This document shows positions 1 to 8,501 of a stretch of DNA of 36,533 bases, piece after piece. The notes below the pieces were generated by a model. The model made no database searches. It saw only the letters and a program-made list of their open reading frames with translations, and had not been told where the DNA came from. The position numbers and the translations under genes were made by a program. Origin of the DNA: Bacteroidaceae bacterium (GTDB lineage: Bacteria > Bacteroidota > Bacteroidia > Bacteroidales > Bacteroidaceae); NCBI GenBank assembly GCA_017615245.1, contig JAGAAL010000053.1, positions 1 through 36,533 of the forward strand, written 5' to 3'. How positions within the stretch are numbered: position 1 is the stretch's first letter; every line of letters begins with the position of its first letter.

Positions 1-1
1 C

Positions 2-940
2 ATCCAGCAGATACGCCAGCCGAATTTCATCCCTACGGCACAGAATGTGGTCGATGATGACGACGAGCCGATCTCCATTACGCAGCGCAACCATCTCCTG
101 CCGACGGTGAAGGTGAAGGCTACACGGCGCATACTCGGAGACCTCAGGGTGAACTGGTATGACGAAGAGAACGCACAGACACACTCGGTACTGAGATATG
201 ACTGTGACGAGGATGCCGACATGTACGGAGACCTGGGTGAGGACATGCCTTCGTTCTTCGAATGGCTGGCAAAGCGTAACAGTTACTTCAAATTCACACA
301 ATCTGACTATGATGTCGCAGGAACGGCAGACTGGTTAGGAGGAACCGTTGAGAGGAACGATGGGTCATCGGAATGGCAGAGCAGTTCGATTGGCACTTCG
401 GGAAGGAGGATGTATGAGGACCTCACGACTTACAATGAACGGCCTATCATTTGGATTGTAGATAATACGTTCTGGGGTATTACGGGACTTCCTAATGGTG
501 CCAAGAAGCATGTGAACATCATAGACAGTAATAATAAGACTGACGATGTTTCGCTGCCCGATATGCTGGACGTCGCCAAGAGCCTCTACATCTCGGAAGA
601 CCTATCCTCGATGAAGACCTACCTGTGGGCAGAGAACCTGCAGGGGTACAACCCTATCATCTTCTATGTGTATCAGCATCCGCTCTTCGGTTTCAAGCAA
701 AAAGGACTGAGGCGTACTCACTTCGAAGGATTCAACGTACCGACCGCCTTCGAAATGGAGGACTATTCCGTGATGCCTCCTACGGAGGACTTCCGTCGTA
801 CCCTTTACTGGGAGCCGAACCTGAAGACCAACAACAGAGGTCGCGCAACGGTTGAGTTCTATAACAACTCCTCATGCACTTCCATGTTCATCTCTGCTGA
901 AGGTATCACAGAGGATGGAAAGTTTATCGTTAACGAATAA
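2..940 (+). CDS. MG2/alpha-2-macroglobulin-like surface protein, 3' part
   Basis: The frame is open to the left edge of the window, so this is the last 312 codons of a larger gene and the true start lies outside; the GTG at 47 is only an internal codon. The C-terminus is clearly paralogous to the full-length gene at 3232-6219: both share the pattern D-(Y/F)-RRTLYW-(N/E)-PN, then AT(I/V)E(Y/F)YN and SAEG near the stop. The segment VKVKATRR near residue 37 resembles the region just before a TonB-plug-like domain in Bacteroidetes MG2 proteins. By family such proteins are large exported or surface-associated proteins whose exact role is unsettled. The next gene starts 8 bases after the stop, so the two are probably cotranscribed. 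Paralogy is seen directly; surface location is inferred. Confidence 0.8.
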   Translation: MQQIRQPNFIPTAQNVVDDDDEPISITQRNHLLPTVKVKATRRILGDLRVNWYDEENAQTHSVLRYDCDEDADMYGDLGEDMPSFFEWLAKRNSYFKFTQSDYDVAGTADWLGGTVERNDGSSEWQSSSIGTSGRRMYEDLTTYNERPIIWIVDNTFWGITGLPNGAKKHVNIIDSNNKTDDVSLPDMLDVAKSLYISEDLSSMKTYLWAENLQGYNPIIFYVYQHPLFGFKQKGLRRTHFEGFNVPTAFEMEDYSVMPPTEDFRRTLYWEPNLKTNNRGRATVEFYNNSSCTSMFISAEGITEDGKFIVNE

Positions 941-948
941 GGCACTAT

Positions 949-1992
949 ATGAGATTTGTCAAGTTGTACTTTGTAATTGTCTTATTAGGTTGCAGCTCTA
1001 CTACCCTGTGGTCGCAAATTAATCCTCAGGTGGAGAATCTGCTGAATGTGTTCTATACACTAAAATATGCCTACGACAACAAAGATATAACATTGACAGA
1101 AAATATGTATAACAGTTCCTACGATGGTTTATGCTTCGAGGCACACATCACCTTCTCGCTAGTTGATCAGTCGTGGGAAACCTCAAATGCAGCCGGACAT
1201 CATCAAGTGTTGAGGAGAGTGCGCCAGACATTGGATGAGTTGTCACAGAACGCCGAAACGATTCATAAGTGGGAAACGCACACGGGAGAGCATGACACCA
1301 TCAACTATGCCATGTTTCTGAAGCCAGGCACAGCAACCACCGATTATCAAAACCACATGATCTATGACGGCGACAAACATTGGGCATCTGGAGGATTGGA
1401 AAGTGTCAATATGGAATATACTGCGATGCATCCCAGTAAAGAAGAACTCACCCAGCCAACGCGACTGGCACGAGGCACCCTAACTTATAAGTGCGTGCTC
1501 GACACACTGGCCAAAGCAACGAAAGACTTCAATGCAACAGCCTACTGTGATGCCATCAAAACGATAGTGAACCAAAAAGGTATCAGTATGCGGAAAGTGC
1601 ATTACAAACAAGATGCAGGCGATACCTACGGCATCCACTACATCATCCGTTCACAGGAGAATGCGCTGAATGTGCTGGATCAGTTACGAAAGACGACAAA
1701 GGAATATATCGCCTCGCATCCAAACGAATCGTTCAACATGTTCAATCCGCGTCAAAACGATTACATCAGCACCTACCCGTTCCTGTCGGGTAACACCAAC
1801 CCCTCTCCCGTCTCTCAAGAAGTGTTTTCCGTATTCACCATATTCAGTAAAGACTACTATCACATACTGGTACTCTATACCGATGGAGTTCTTGATATCC
1901 CAACCGATTGGGAAATCATCAAAGAGTATGACCACGGAAAAGTGGAGTATTACGATAAGGATATAAAGTTCATGAACAAAACTGGAGGTTAG
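949..1992 (+). CDS. Exported protein of unknown function
   Basis: I do not recognise this 347-residue protein. The N-terminus is basic then hydrophobic (MRFVKLYFVIVLLGCSS). It can be read as a lipoprotein signal with the modified Cys at residue 15, or as a classical signal peptide cleaved after LWS near residue 22; the lipobox LLGC is not ideal. The remainder is soluble-looking, with no membrane segments or repeats. It starts 8 bases after the MG2-like gene and ends about 68 bases before the sigma factor, so it sits inside an apparent operon of cell-envelope and regulatory genes. Its stop codon TAG (1990-1992) lies inside a TTAGAGG heptamer of the repeat family found at other junctions here. 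The reading frame is secure; function is unknown. Confidence 0.8.
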   Translation: MRFVKLYFVIVLLGCSSTTLWSQINPQVENLLNVFYTLKYAYDNKDITLTENMYNSSYDGLCFEAHITFSLVDQSWETSNAAGHHQVLRRVRQTLDELSQNAETIHKWETHTGEHDTINYAMFLKPGTATTDYQNHMIYDGDKHWASGGLESVNMEYTAMHPSKEELTQPTRLARGTLTYKCVLDTLAKATKDFNATAYCDAIKTIVNQKGISMRKVHYKQDAGDTYGIHYIIRSQENALNVLDQLRKTTKEYIASHPNESFNMFNPRQNDYISTYPFLSGNTNPSPVSQEVFSVFTIFSKDYYHILVLYTDGVLDIPTDWEIIKEYDHGKVEYYDKDIKFMNKTGG

Positions 1993-2059
1993 AGGCAAGA
2001 AAAATGTAAAAATTGAAAAAATATAAAATGTAAAGGTGATAATTGTAATTGCAGACAAG

Positions 2060-2560
2060 ATGACATTTGATGATTTTGAACATATTGCCCATCACATACG
2101 ACCAACAATCCTGAAGATTGCCTTCCAATTCTTTCAAAACAGAGATGACGCGGAAGATGTGGTACAGGAGGTGCTGATGAAGCTATGGCTGAGATATGGG
2201 AAGGTGGACTATGGTGAAGCGGAGAAGTTGGCTATCATCGCCACCAAGAATCTGTGTGTCAGTACTATCAGACATCAGAAGTTGTGTGAGCATATCCCTA
2301 TCACCGACAATCTGAATGTTGTGAGTTTAGAACCGCCAGACGCACAATTGAAAGCAGAAGAATACGCAGTATTGCTGGAGAAGGCCATTCACACTTTGCC
2401 ACGCTCCGAACAGCGGCTGATATACCTGATGCAACAAGAAGGGCTTGACACAAATGAGATATCAATCATAACAGGCATCCATATACGGTCGGTAAGAACT
2501 ATGGTGTCTGCGGCAAGAAAAAAAATATTAAAACAACTGACTCAATGGAACAATCATTAA
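2060..2560 (+). CDS. ECF-type RNA polymerase sigma factor
   Basis: This 166-residue protein has the two-domain layout of an extracytoplasmic-function sigma factor. Sigma region 2 is near residues 10-70, with the typical EDVVQEVLMKLW helix that contacts core polymerase. Region 4 is near 110-160 (LPRSEQRLIYLMQQEG, then a helix-turn-helix ending in SVRTMVSAARKKI). The frame extends upstream to a GTG at 2036, but the ATG at 2060 gives an N-terminus that matches the family better, so I chose it; neither has a clear ribosome site. The last 16 bases overlap the next gene, which encodes a one-TM protein and is the likely anti-sigma partner. Paralogous MG2-like genes lie on both sides, which makes them candidate regulon members, though this is inference. 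Confidence 0.9.
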   Translation: MTFDDFEHIAHHIRPTILKIAFQFFQNRDDAEDVVQEVLMKLWLRYGKVDYGEAEKLAIIATKNLCVSTIRHQKLCEHIPITDNLNVVSLEPPDAQLKAEEYAVLLEKAIHTLPRSEQRLIYLMQQEGLDTNEISIITGIHIRSVRTMVSAARKKILKQLTQWNNH

Positions 2561-3132
2561 TTGAAAAATATCTGGCAGGCGAGACCTCTGCGCAGGAGAA
2601 CCAGCTCTTACGACAACAACTGCAGGGAAAGTCCGCCGATATTCGCACAAACGAAGAAGAGGCTCTGCTCATCATGCTGACAGGAAGCCATCAGGAAGAA
2701 GACAACTCTGAAGACATCTTCGCCGTTGACTATTCCTGCGAGTATGACGAAGTAGTTCACCGCAATCGGGTGCGGAAGATGACAAAGTTAGTGTCGGCTA
2801 TTACAGCAATAGCTGCGTGTCTTGCCATCGTGTGGTTTGTGGGTTGGAACAACAGAAATGACTCGGAAACAACTGATATGGCAATGAAGAAGAATCCTTC
2901 TATGACCCAGCCTCAACCCCAAAATGCGACTACCTTAGAACCAGACGATGCAGATAAAGACTCTACAACGACCATCACAAAACCAGACATCCCGGATACG
3001 AAGGTCGATCCGGCGGAAGCAAATCACTATGCATGGGCGAAGCCATTGATGGATTCATATCATGAGGATGATTTGGGTGGCTTGGAAGAGGATAACGCAT
3101 TCCGTCAAGATAGGGAATGGGCGCAGAAGTGA
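2545..3132 (+). CDS. Putative anti-sigma factor, single-pass membrane protein
   Basis: This 195-residue protein overlaps the sigma gene by 16 bases, the usual coupling for sigma/anti-sigma pairs. It has a cytoplasmic N-terminal part of about 80 residues starting MEQSLIEKYLAGETSAQE, a motif style common in Bacteroidetes anti-sigma N-termini. A single membrane helix spans about 81-101. The C-terminal periplasmic part of about 95 residues is rich in Thr, Pro and acidic residues. I see no zinc-type HxxxCxxC motif and no FecR domain, so the assignment rests on position and topology. It could instead be a small membrane protein unrelated to sigma control. A heptamer repeat array begins 4 bases after its stop codon. 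Confidence 0.65.
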   Translation: MEQSLIEKYLAGETSAQENQLLRQQLQGKSADIRTNEEEALLIMLTGSHQEEDNSEDIFAVDYSCEYDEVVHRNRVRKMTKLVSAITAIAACLAIVWFVGWNNRNDSETTDMAMKKNPSMTQPQPQNATTLEPDDADKDSTTTITKPDIPDTKVDPAEANHYAWAKPLMDSYHEDDLGGLEEDNAFRQDREWAQK

Positions 3133-3136
3133 TGTG

Positions 3137-3193
3137 TAGAGTTTAGTGTGTAGAGTTTAGAGTAGTTGAGAGTTGAAAGTTGAGAGTTGAAAG
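3137..3193 (+). repeat. Heptamer tandem array (TAGAGTT / TTGAGAG type)
   Basis: Eight seven-base units fill the junction between the putative anti-sigma gene and the MG2 gene. The first four are TAGAGTT, TAGTGTG, TAGAGTT and TAGAGTA (3137-3164). After one extra base come TTGAGAG, TTGAAAG, TTGAGAG and TTGAAAG (3166-3193). TAG and TGA triplets recur at seven-base steps and so appear in all three forward frames. Confidence 0.85.
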
Positions 3194-3231
3194 TTTTGGA
3201 CGAAGTCAAAGTTTAATCTATAAAGAAAAAT

Positions 3232-6219
3232 ATGGACAGGACGAAGTTATACATAATGTTGTATCTATGGATGACAGCTATTGTCATCAGTGCGGCTGTC
3301 CCCATCAAGAAGCCGACAAAAGAGCTGCCCGTGCAGGAGAAGGTGTATCTGCATTTCGACAACAACTGCTACTTCCAAGGTGATACCATCTGGTATAAGG
3401 CATACGTGGTATTAGCAGATGACAACAGTCCTCAACCGCTCAGCCGGATTCTCTATGTGGAATTGCTGAACGAACAAGGCTATATCGTAGAGCGCCAACA
3501 ACTGTCCATCAACAAGGATGGACAAGCCAACGGGCAGTTTGCTATTGCGGATTCTGCATTCGCAGGCTTCTACGAGATACGCGCCTATACGAAATGGATG
3601 CTGAACTTCGGCTTCGACTATACACGTCCCTGGTTCTCATTAAGGGGAATGTCGGAAAACCAATCAACCACGACACTTTCAGAGAAAGAACTGATTTGGG
3701 ACCACAAGCAACCATTGTCGGAATATCTGAATAAAAACGGATATACGGTTTTCAGCCGATTGGTGAAATCATCGGAGATTCCGATACCAGAAAAAAGAGA
3801 TGGTACGCTCAGGCAACAACTGGAATACGCAAAGGATGATCTGCTCATGAAGGACGACGAACACAACATCTTTACCTCGATTGACCCGCAGGGAATGCGG
3901 AGGAACTATCGAGAATACCACAACCTGTTCTCACGGGTGATTCCTGTCTACCACCGCCCTGATACGGCAGAACATTATATGCGTAAAATCATGCCCAAGA
4001 AGGTAACAGCGGGCGACTATGATGTAAAATGGAAGACACCTGATTTCGACGTGAAGTTCTATCCAGAGGGTGGCTATCTGCTTGAGGGAGAAGAATGCCG
4101 TGTAGCCTGGGAAGCAATGAACGAGCAATTGGAACGATTGAATGTGCGAGGCGTACTGCTTGAAGATGGAGAACCCATTGATTCGCTCCTACCTTGTCAT
4201 GCAGGAAGAGGTGTCTTTATGCTCACACCCATGCATGGAAAGAAATATAAGGTAAGATTTATGTTTAAGGAGCATAAATTCGACTTTGACTTACCTAAAG
4301 CGGAGGAAGAAGGAGTGAGACTGTGGGTTGAACAAGACGAAGAAGGAGTGTATTTTGACGTAGCTCAGAAATTCAACAAGCCGAGGAAGCTGACACTGAA
4401 TATCTATTGCAGGGGGAAAAAGAGTGGAGAGTGGAAAGTGAAGAGTGAAGAGGAAGATGTTGTCGCAGCTTATATCGAAGACCTCTCAGAGGGTGTGAAT
4501 CAAGCTGTGGTGGTTGACTCGTTAGGCAACGTGTATGCCGACCGTCTGTTTTTCGTAAACAAGTTATATGAATCACAGGCAAAAGTGCTTATCGTAAATG
4601 CCAACAATCATCGTTACGCTCCTTTGGAAAAGGTGCATATCAACCTGATTGCCACAGACGCGCATAAACGTCCGCTGAAAAACCAAACATTCTCCATATC
4701 GGTTCGAGACGCAGACCAGTTGGATGCTTCGTTTGCATCGGGTAATATCATGACCAACTTGCTGTTGGAATCCGACCTCAAGGGGTTTGTGGAGAATCCC
4801 GACTATTATTTCGAAGCAGACGATGAACAACATAAGCAAGCACTCGACATCTTGATGTTGGTACAGGGCTGGCGACGCTATGACTGGCGGTTTGTGGAGA
4901 ATCCCGAGTACTTCAACATAGATTATCTGCCTGAGCAGAAGATGGTGGTCTACGGTCAGGCCTTTCCGCTCCGAAAAAGTCTGTTCGGCAAGGATAAGGG
5001 GAAACTTCAGATTACCTGTTCGCTGATTAATGACAAAGGTGAGATGGAACCTGAGATACCCTTCCTCTACAGAGGTGTGACAGAAGCAGATTCTAGCGGT
5101 TACTTCCAATTCGTATACGACCCGTTCTATGGGAAAGCAAAACTGCAGCTACGTGCCAAGTATGTGAAAAAACTGGATAAGAAGAATTACGACCTCATGA
5201 CGCACGACCCAGAAATATTCATCCGCAAACAGTACTACTACCCTCAAGCTTTGAAGGAATATTCGTGGTACGAAACACATTTGCTGGATATCGTCAAAGA
5301 CAAGCATGTCACATGGGAGGAACGACAGAAAGACATCTATGCTTCGGAATGGATTCCGCAGGTAATTATCAAACAAAAGAAACGCGTGCACATCCAACTG
5401 CAGAAAGACCGTCCTGTTGCACAAATCGATTTCCTCGACTTTGTGAACGATATGTGGGATCAAGGCTACTACAATGCGTTCAATAAATTGGACGGTCGCA
5501 ACATCACTCTAATGGAAGCGCTATCGCATATCCACGATTATGTAAGGATGCAATACGAACTGTCGGAAAACAATTATGAAATCAGTGAAACCTATTACAA
5601 TTGGTCAGCACTGTCAAGCAGCCACTACCCCAGTACCATAGGAAATTCATCAAGCGAAGCAGACGCTATGAAGCTCAAGACCTATTCGTTTATGGATCAT
5701 CTGAAGCGAATCGACATCGTGAGCGACGCCCCTCGCCGTCCTACCTCGTTCGAGCACGAGCATCAGGACAAGGTGATTCCATACACCATTCCCCAAATGA
5801 CCTCTACCATCTCTGGCAGTTATACCGGCAACTCCTCCAGCTACTCTTCCCTCACTTCGCCCTCCTTCGACAGTTGGGCATGGAACACTTCCTCCTCATT
5901 CCCAAGCACTACTGTTGGCATCGATGCATACATCAATATCGTTGCGACTCCCGACAGCCTGCCTCGTATCATTTTCGGACGAGAATACAACTTCCAAGGA
6001 TTCAATAAGCCTGTAGAGTTCTACAATCCCGACTACAGCAAAGCGAGTCTGCCTGAAGTCAAGGACTACCGACGTACGCTGTATTGGAACCCGAACGTGA
6101 CAACTGACAATTTCGGTCAGGCTACCATTGAGTATTATAATAGCTCGGTATGCACATCCGTTGATGTGTCAGCAGAAGGAGTAACACGCTATGGTCAATA
6201 TTTAGTAACAGAACAATAA
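3232..6219 (+). CDS. MG2-domain (alpha-2-macroglobulin-like) exported protein
   Basis: This 995-residue protein begins with a signal peptide (a hydrophobic stretch near residues 6-22, cleavage near ISAA). An MG2-type beta-sandwich follows at once, recognised by EKVYLHFDNNCYFQGD and IWYKAYV near residues 38-60. Family members are large Bacteroidetes envelope proteins with macroglobulin-like domains and a degenerate plug-like segment; the plug-like part here is near residues 710-770. The C-terminal 60 residues match the partial gene at the left edge, so the two are paralogues flanking a sigma/anti-sigma pair. Residues 397-406 are encoded by a decayed heptamer repeat. A Ser/Thr-rich stretch lies near 860-890. 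A long hairpin terminator follows the stop. No thioester motif is seen, so a protease-trapping role is not supported. Confidence 0.85.
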   Translation: MDRTKLYIMLYLWMTAIVISAAVPIKKPTKELPVQEKVYLHFDNNCYFQGDTIWYKAYVVLADDNSPQPLSRILYVELLNEQGYIVERQQLSINKDGQANGQFAIADSAFAGFYEIRAYTKWMLNFGFDYTRPWFSLRGMSENQSTTTLSEKELIWDHKQPLSEYLNKNGYTVFSRLVKSSEIPIPEKRDGTLRQQLEYAKDDLLMKDDEHNIFTSIDPQGMRRNYREYHNLFSRVIPVYHRPDTAEHYMRKIMPKKVTAGDYDVKWKTPDFDVKFYPEGGYLLEGEECRVAWEAMNEQLERLNVRGVLLEDGEPIDSLLPCHAGRGVFMLTPMHGKKYKVRFMFKEHKFDFDLPKAEEEGVRLWVEQDEEGVYFDVAQKFNKPRKLTLNIYCRGKKSGEWKVKSEEEDVVAAYIEDLSEGVNQAVVVDSLGNVYADRLFFVNKLYESQAKVLIVNANNHRYAPLEKVHINLIATDAHKRPLKNQTFSISVRDADQLDASFASGNIMTNLLLESDLKGFVENPDYYFEADDEQHKQALDILMLVQGWRRYDWRFVENPEYFNIDYLPEQKMVVYGQAFPLRKSLFGKDKGKLQITCSLINDKGEMEPEIPFLYRGVTEADSSGYFQFVYDPFYGKAKLQLRAKYVKKLDKKNYDLMTHDPEIFIRKQYYYPQALKEYSWYETHLLDIVKDKHVTWEERQKDIYASEWIPQVIIKQKKRVHIQLQKDRPVAQIDFLDFVNDMWDQGYYNAFNKLDGRNITLMEALSHIHDYVRMQYELSENNYEISETYYNWSALSSSHYPSTIGNSSSEADAMKLKTYSFMDHLKRIDIVSDAPRRPTSFEHEHQDKVIPYTIPQMTSTISGSYTGNSSSYSSLTSPSFDSWAWNTSSSFPSTTVGIDAYINIVATPDSLPRIIFGREYNFQGFNKPVEFYNPDYSKASLPEVKDYRRTLYWNPNVTTDNFGQATIEYYNSSVCTSVDVSAEGVTRYGQYLVTEQ
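4422..4449 (+). repeat. Heptamer array inside the MG2 reading frame
   Basis: Four seven-base units (GAGTGGA, GAGTGGA, AAGTGAA, GAGTGAA) lie in the coding region and encode part of a Lys/Glu/Ser/Trp-rich stretch near residues 397-406. A fifth, weaker unit, GAGGAAG, follows. They resemble the TTGAGAG and TTGAAAG units found just upstream of the same gene. The TGA triplets present fall out of the reading frame. Confidence 0.6.
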
Positions 6220-6281
6220 GCTAATCAAAAGCATGTTAATATTAATGTTGGAATAAGTCAAGTAAGTGTACACATTTTAGG

Positions 6282-6315
6282 AAACTCGCGTGGTCAGGGA
6301 TGATCGCGCGAGTTT
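6282..6315. terminator. Bidirectional hairpin terminator
   Basis: The arms AAACTCGCG (6282-6290) and CGCGAGTTT (6307-6315) pair perfectly, and the interior continues as GGTCA / TGATC with wobbles around a GGGA loop, giving about 15 pairs. It lies between the convergent MG2 and pgeF genes. T-rich sequence follows on the plus side and a short T run on the minus side, so it can serve both. Confidence 0.75.
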
Positions 6316-6317
6316 AA

Positions 6318-7130
6318 TTATAATACGATGCCTGTATAGTTGCGACCGCAAGCAATGCCTTGACGACGAGCGGAGAAATAGAGGTCGGGATTGTCGTAGG
6401 TACAGCTTGCGGTGTCGGCGATGCATCGGGATTGGATACCAGCATCCACCAATTCGGTTTTACTAAAGGAGGTAAGATTAAGATTCCATCGGCGGTCTTC
6501 AGACTTGATGTTGGGATTAAGTTTATCCCAGTAATCTGTCGGAATCGTGTATCTCCTCACATCGAAACCTGCCTTAGTGAACTCTTCGAGCACATCTGCT
6601 CCTACTGGATAACGGATCATGCTGATATGGGGACCTATCAGCGCTTTCATCTCTTCAGGCTTGCTACCATACGCTTGCTTCATAGCATGAATAGCACGGG
6701 GAATGGCTCGCTGCACACAGCCTCGCCAACCAGCATGAATAGCACAAGCAGCACGATGCTCTATGTCATAAAGGAGGATGGGGACACAGTCGGCCGTGCT
6801 GACACCGATGCATACACCAGGCAGGTCAGTCATTACGATGTCGATTCCTTCGAGGGATGCTTTCTGAGATTCTTCGGACAGGCTGAAGAAGCTTTGCTTC
6901 ACCTGAAAAATCTCCGTACCATGTACTTGATGAGGTAGGATAATGTGGTCAAGGTCGTGCAGGCACAAGGTATCGCATAGGAGTTGACGGTTACGACGGA
7001 CTGCATCGGGATTGTCGCCTGACCAAGGATTGATGTTGAACTCACCATATTCACCCTGACTATATCCACCAGGACGAGTGGTAGTGAATGCGGTGACGCT
7101 GCGATGAAGTGGCCAAAGGGCGATGCTCAT
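6318..7130 (-). CDS. pgeF: Peptidoglycan editing factor PgeF (laccase-domain, YlmD family)
   Basis: This 270-residue protein matches the multi-copper-oxidase-like 'laccase domain' family. Family knowledge assigns it amidase activity on misincorporated UDP-MurNAc-Ser precursors, and purine nucleoside phosphorylase or adenosine deaminase activity in some members. The three metal-site signatures are present: PHQVHG with His70, STADCVP with Cys115 and IHAGWRG with His132. GPHI and the C-terminal FSARRQG also match. The length is normal. It is the last gene of the minus-strand run from corA, 24 bases after the radical SAM stop, and ends against the bidirectional hairpin. The ATG at 7130 gives a conventional N-terminus. 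Confidence 0.92.
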   Translation of the reverse strand: MSIALWPLHRSVTAFTTTRPGGYSQGEYGEFNINPWSGDNPDAVRRNRQLLCDTLCLHDLDHIILPHQVHGTEIFQVKQSFFSLSEESQKASLEGIDIVMTDLPGVCIGVSTADCVPILLYDIEHRAACAIHAGWRGCVQRAIPRAIHAMKQAYGSKPEEMKALIGPHISMIRYPVGADVLEEFTKAGFDVRRYTIPTDYWDKLNPNIKSEDRRWNLNLTSFSKTELVDAGIQSRCIADTASCTYDNPDLYFSARRQGIACGRNYTGIVL

Positions 7131-7154
7131 AACGATTACGATTTAGGATAAGAT

Positions 7155-8228
7155 TTAAACGAGACGACGAACGTGGCAAAGGAGAAGGCGACCTTCAGCA
7201 TCGCGAAGATGCATGCCGTTACCTTGACAGTAGCGGAAAAGCTGACAATCGGCACAGGGACCAGTGTGCATCCACTCACGGTTGCGATAAGGTTGGAAAT
7301 GATGTTCCCACACATCCATAAAGTCGTCACGATAAATATTGCCTTGATGATAATCGCTACGGATGCTTGTACAAGCGGAGATAGAGCCGTCAATAAGAAC
7401 GGAACCGATAGTGATGCCTGCCTGACAGGTGTAGAGGTGGTCGCGCACTTCGCCTTCGTAGTTGCCAAGGAAGCCTTCACAGCCATACTCAAGGTGAATA
7501 GCGGATTCATGGCGGGTGTCGCGGATGAAATCGAACACGGTGCGAAACTCTTCATCGGACAGTTGCAGCTCAGGATCAGTAGCAGCACGGCCTACAGGGA
7601 ATACCGTGAAGATGCGCCATAGCCTCACACCCTTACTGATGAGATACTGACGAATGAGAGCCAAACGTGTGAGATTGCGACGATTGACGCAGGTGACCAC
7701 ATCATAAGTTATATGAGGTATGCGTGTGAGCATGGTGAGAGCATGGTCGACCCGTTGGAAACTCTGTGGATTACCGCGCATCCAATTGTGATCATCTTCA
7801 AGTCCATCAAGACTGAGGGTGATGGAATGCATGCCTGCCTTAACTAAACGCACAAGACGTTCGGAGGTGAGAGCGAGTCCGTTGGTGACCATTCCCCATG
7901 GGAATCCTTTCGCATAGATTTCAGCACAACATTCCTCGAGGTCTGTCCGCATAAGAGGCTCACCTCCTGAGATGATCACAAACACTTGATGGGGATCGGT
8001 ATGAGCCGCAATGCTGTCGAGTACACGGAGGAAGTCTTCTTTAGGCATATCGGCCTGTGTGGCCTGTACCTTACAGTCGCTCCCACAATGCCGACAGCGG
8101 AGATTGCATCGAAGGGTACACTCCCAAAACAACTGTTGCAGGGGATGTTCCTGCAACATGTTCTGTTCACGTTTACGCCACAATTCGAGCGCCAACTTCT
8201 TTCGTAAGGACAATGGAGCGGACTTCAC
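7155..8228 (-). CDS. Radical SAM/SPASM enzyme of the rSAM/lipoprotein system
   Basis: This 357-residue protein has the radical SAM cluster motif CxxxCxxC at Cys41, Cys45 and Cys48 (ECTLRCNLRCRHCGSDC), followed by the SAM-binding ISGGEP motif. The C-terminal third has a SPASM-like set of cysteines (CQAG, SACTS, CADCQ, YCQG, LCHV) for auxiliary iron-sulfur clusters, as in peptide- and protein-modifying enzymes. It lies 25 bases downstream of a small lipoprotein gene, the pairing I recall as the rSAM/lipoprotein system (TIGR04133 with TIGR04134). The substrate is unknown; the lipoprotein is the obvious candidate. The annotated start is GTG; a TTG five codons in (LSLRKKL) is an alternative. It could instead modify an unlinked target. 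Confidence 0.88.
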   Translation of the reverse strand: MKSAPLSLRKKLALELWRKREQNMLQEHPLQQLFWECTLRCNLRCRHCGSDCKVQATQADMPKEDFLRVLDSIAAHTDPHQVFVIISGGEPLMRTDLEECCAEIYAKGFPWGMVTNGLALTSERLVRLVKAGMHSITLSLDGLEDDHNWMRGNPQSFQRVDHALTMLTRIPHITYDVVTCVNRRNLTRLALIRQYLISKGVRLWRIFTVFPVGRAATDPELQLSDEEFRTVFDFIRDTRHESAIHLEYGCEGFLGNYEGEVRDHLYTCQAGITIGSVLIDGSISACTSIRSDYHQGNIYRDDFMDVWEHHFQPYRNREWMHTGPCADCQLFRYCQGNGMHLRDAEGRLLLCHVRRLV

Positions 8229-8253
8229 AAAATTGAATGATTAAAAACGAAGA

Positions 8254-8499
8254 TTACCTTGGAGTCTGGTCGTCAACTTGATCGTGGTATGAATCGGTCT
8301 CAACGTCGTAGATGCTATCAACAATCAGGGAATCAAGTGAATCTGGGTCGACTCTGTACTGCTGAGGTGCGGGACCATAGCAGGCCATGAACATGAACGA
8401 GGCGGAACCGATGCCTAGAAATGTGAGCAATCGGATGATGGTCTTGTTAACTAGTTTGTTATATTTGTTTGCCATAAAAAGGATTGTTTGATATTTCAT
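8254..8499 (-). CDS. Small lipoprotein partner of the radical SAM enzyme
   Basis: This short gene encodes 81 residues from ATG 8499, or 73 from the ATG at 8475 (MANKYNKLVNK), which gives a more usual signal peptide. A hydrophobic segment runs into FMFMACYGPAP, so Cys40 (Cys32 from the second start) is the likely lipidated residue. The mature part is only about 40 residues and acidic, with many Asp and Ser residues (DPDSLDSLIVDSIYD). The ACYGP motif and adjacency to the radical SAM gene match the family I recall as TIGR04134. It starts 2 bases after the GH16 stop, so translation is probably coupled. The function is unknown; it is plausibly the substrate of the neighbouring enzyme. Confidence 0.8.
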   Translation of the reverse strand: MKYQTILFMANKYNKLVNKTIIRLLTFLGIGSASFMFMACYGPAPQQYRVDPDSLDSLIVDSIYDVETDSYHDQVDDQTPR

Positions 8500-8501
8500 G
8501 A

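Noticed and set aside
3232..6219. True alpha-2-macroglobulin protease trap
   Set aside because: No thioester motif of the CxEQ type was seen and the protein is shorter than bacterial alpha-2-macroglobulins.
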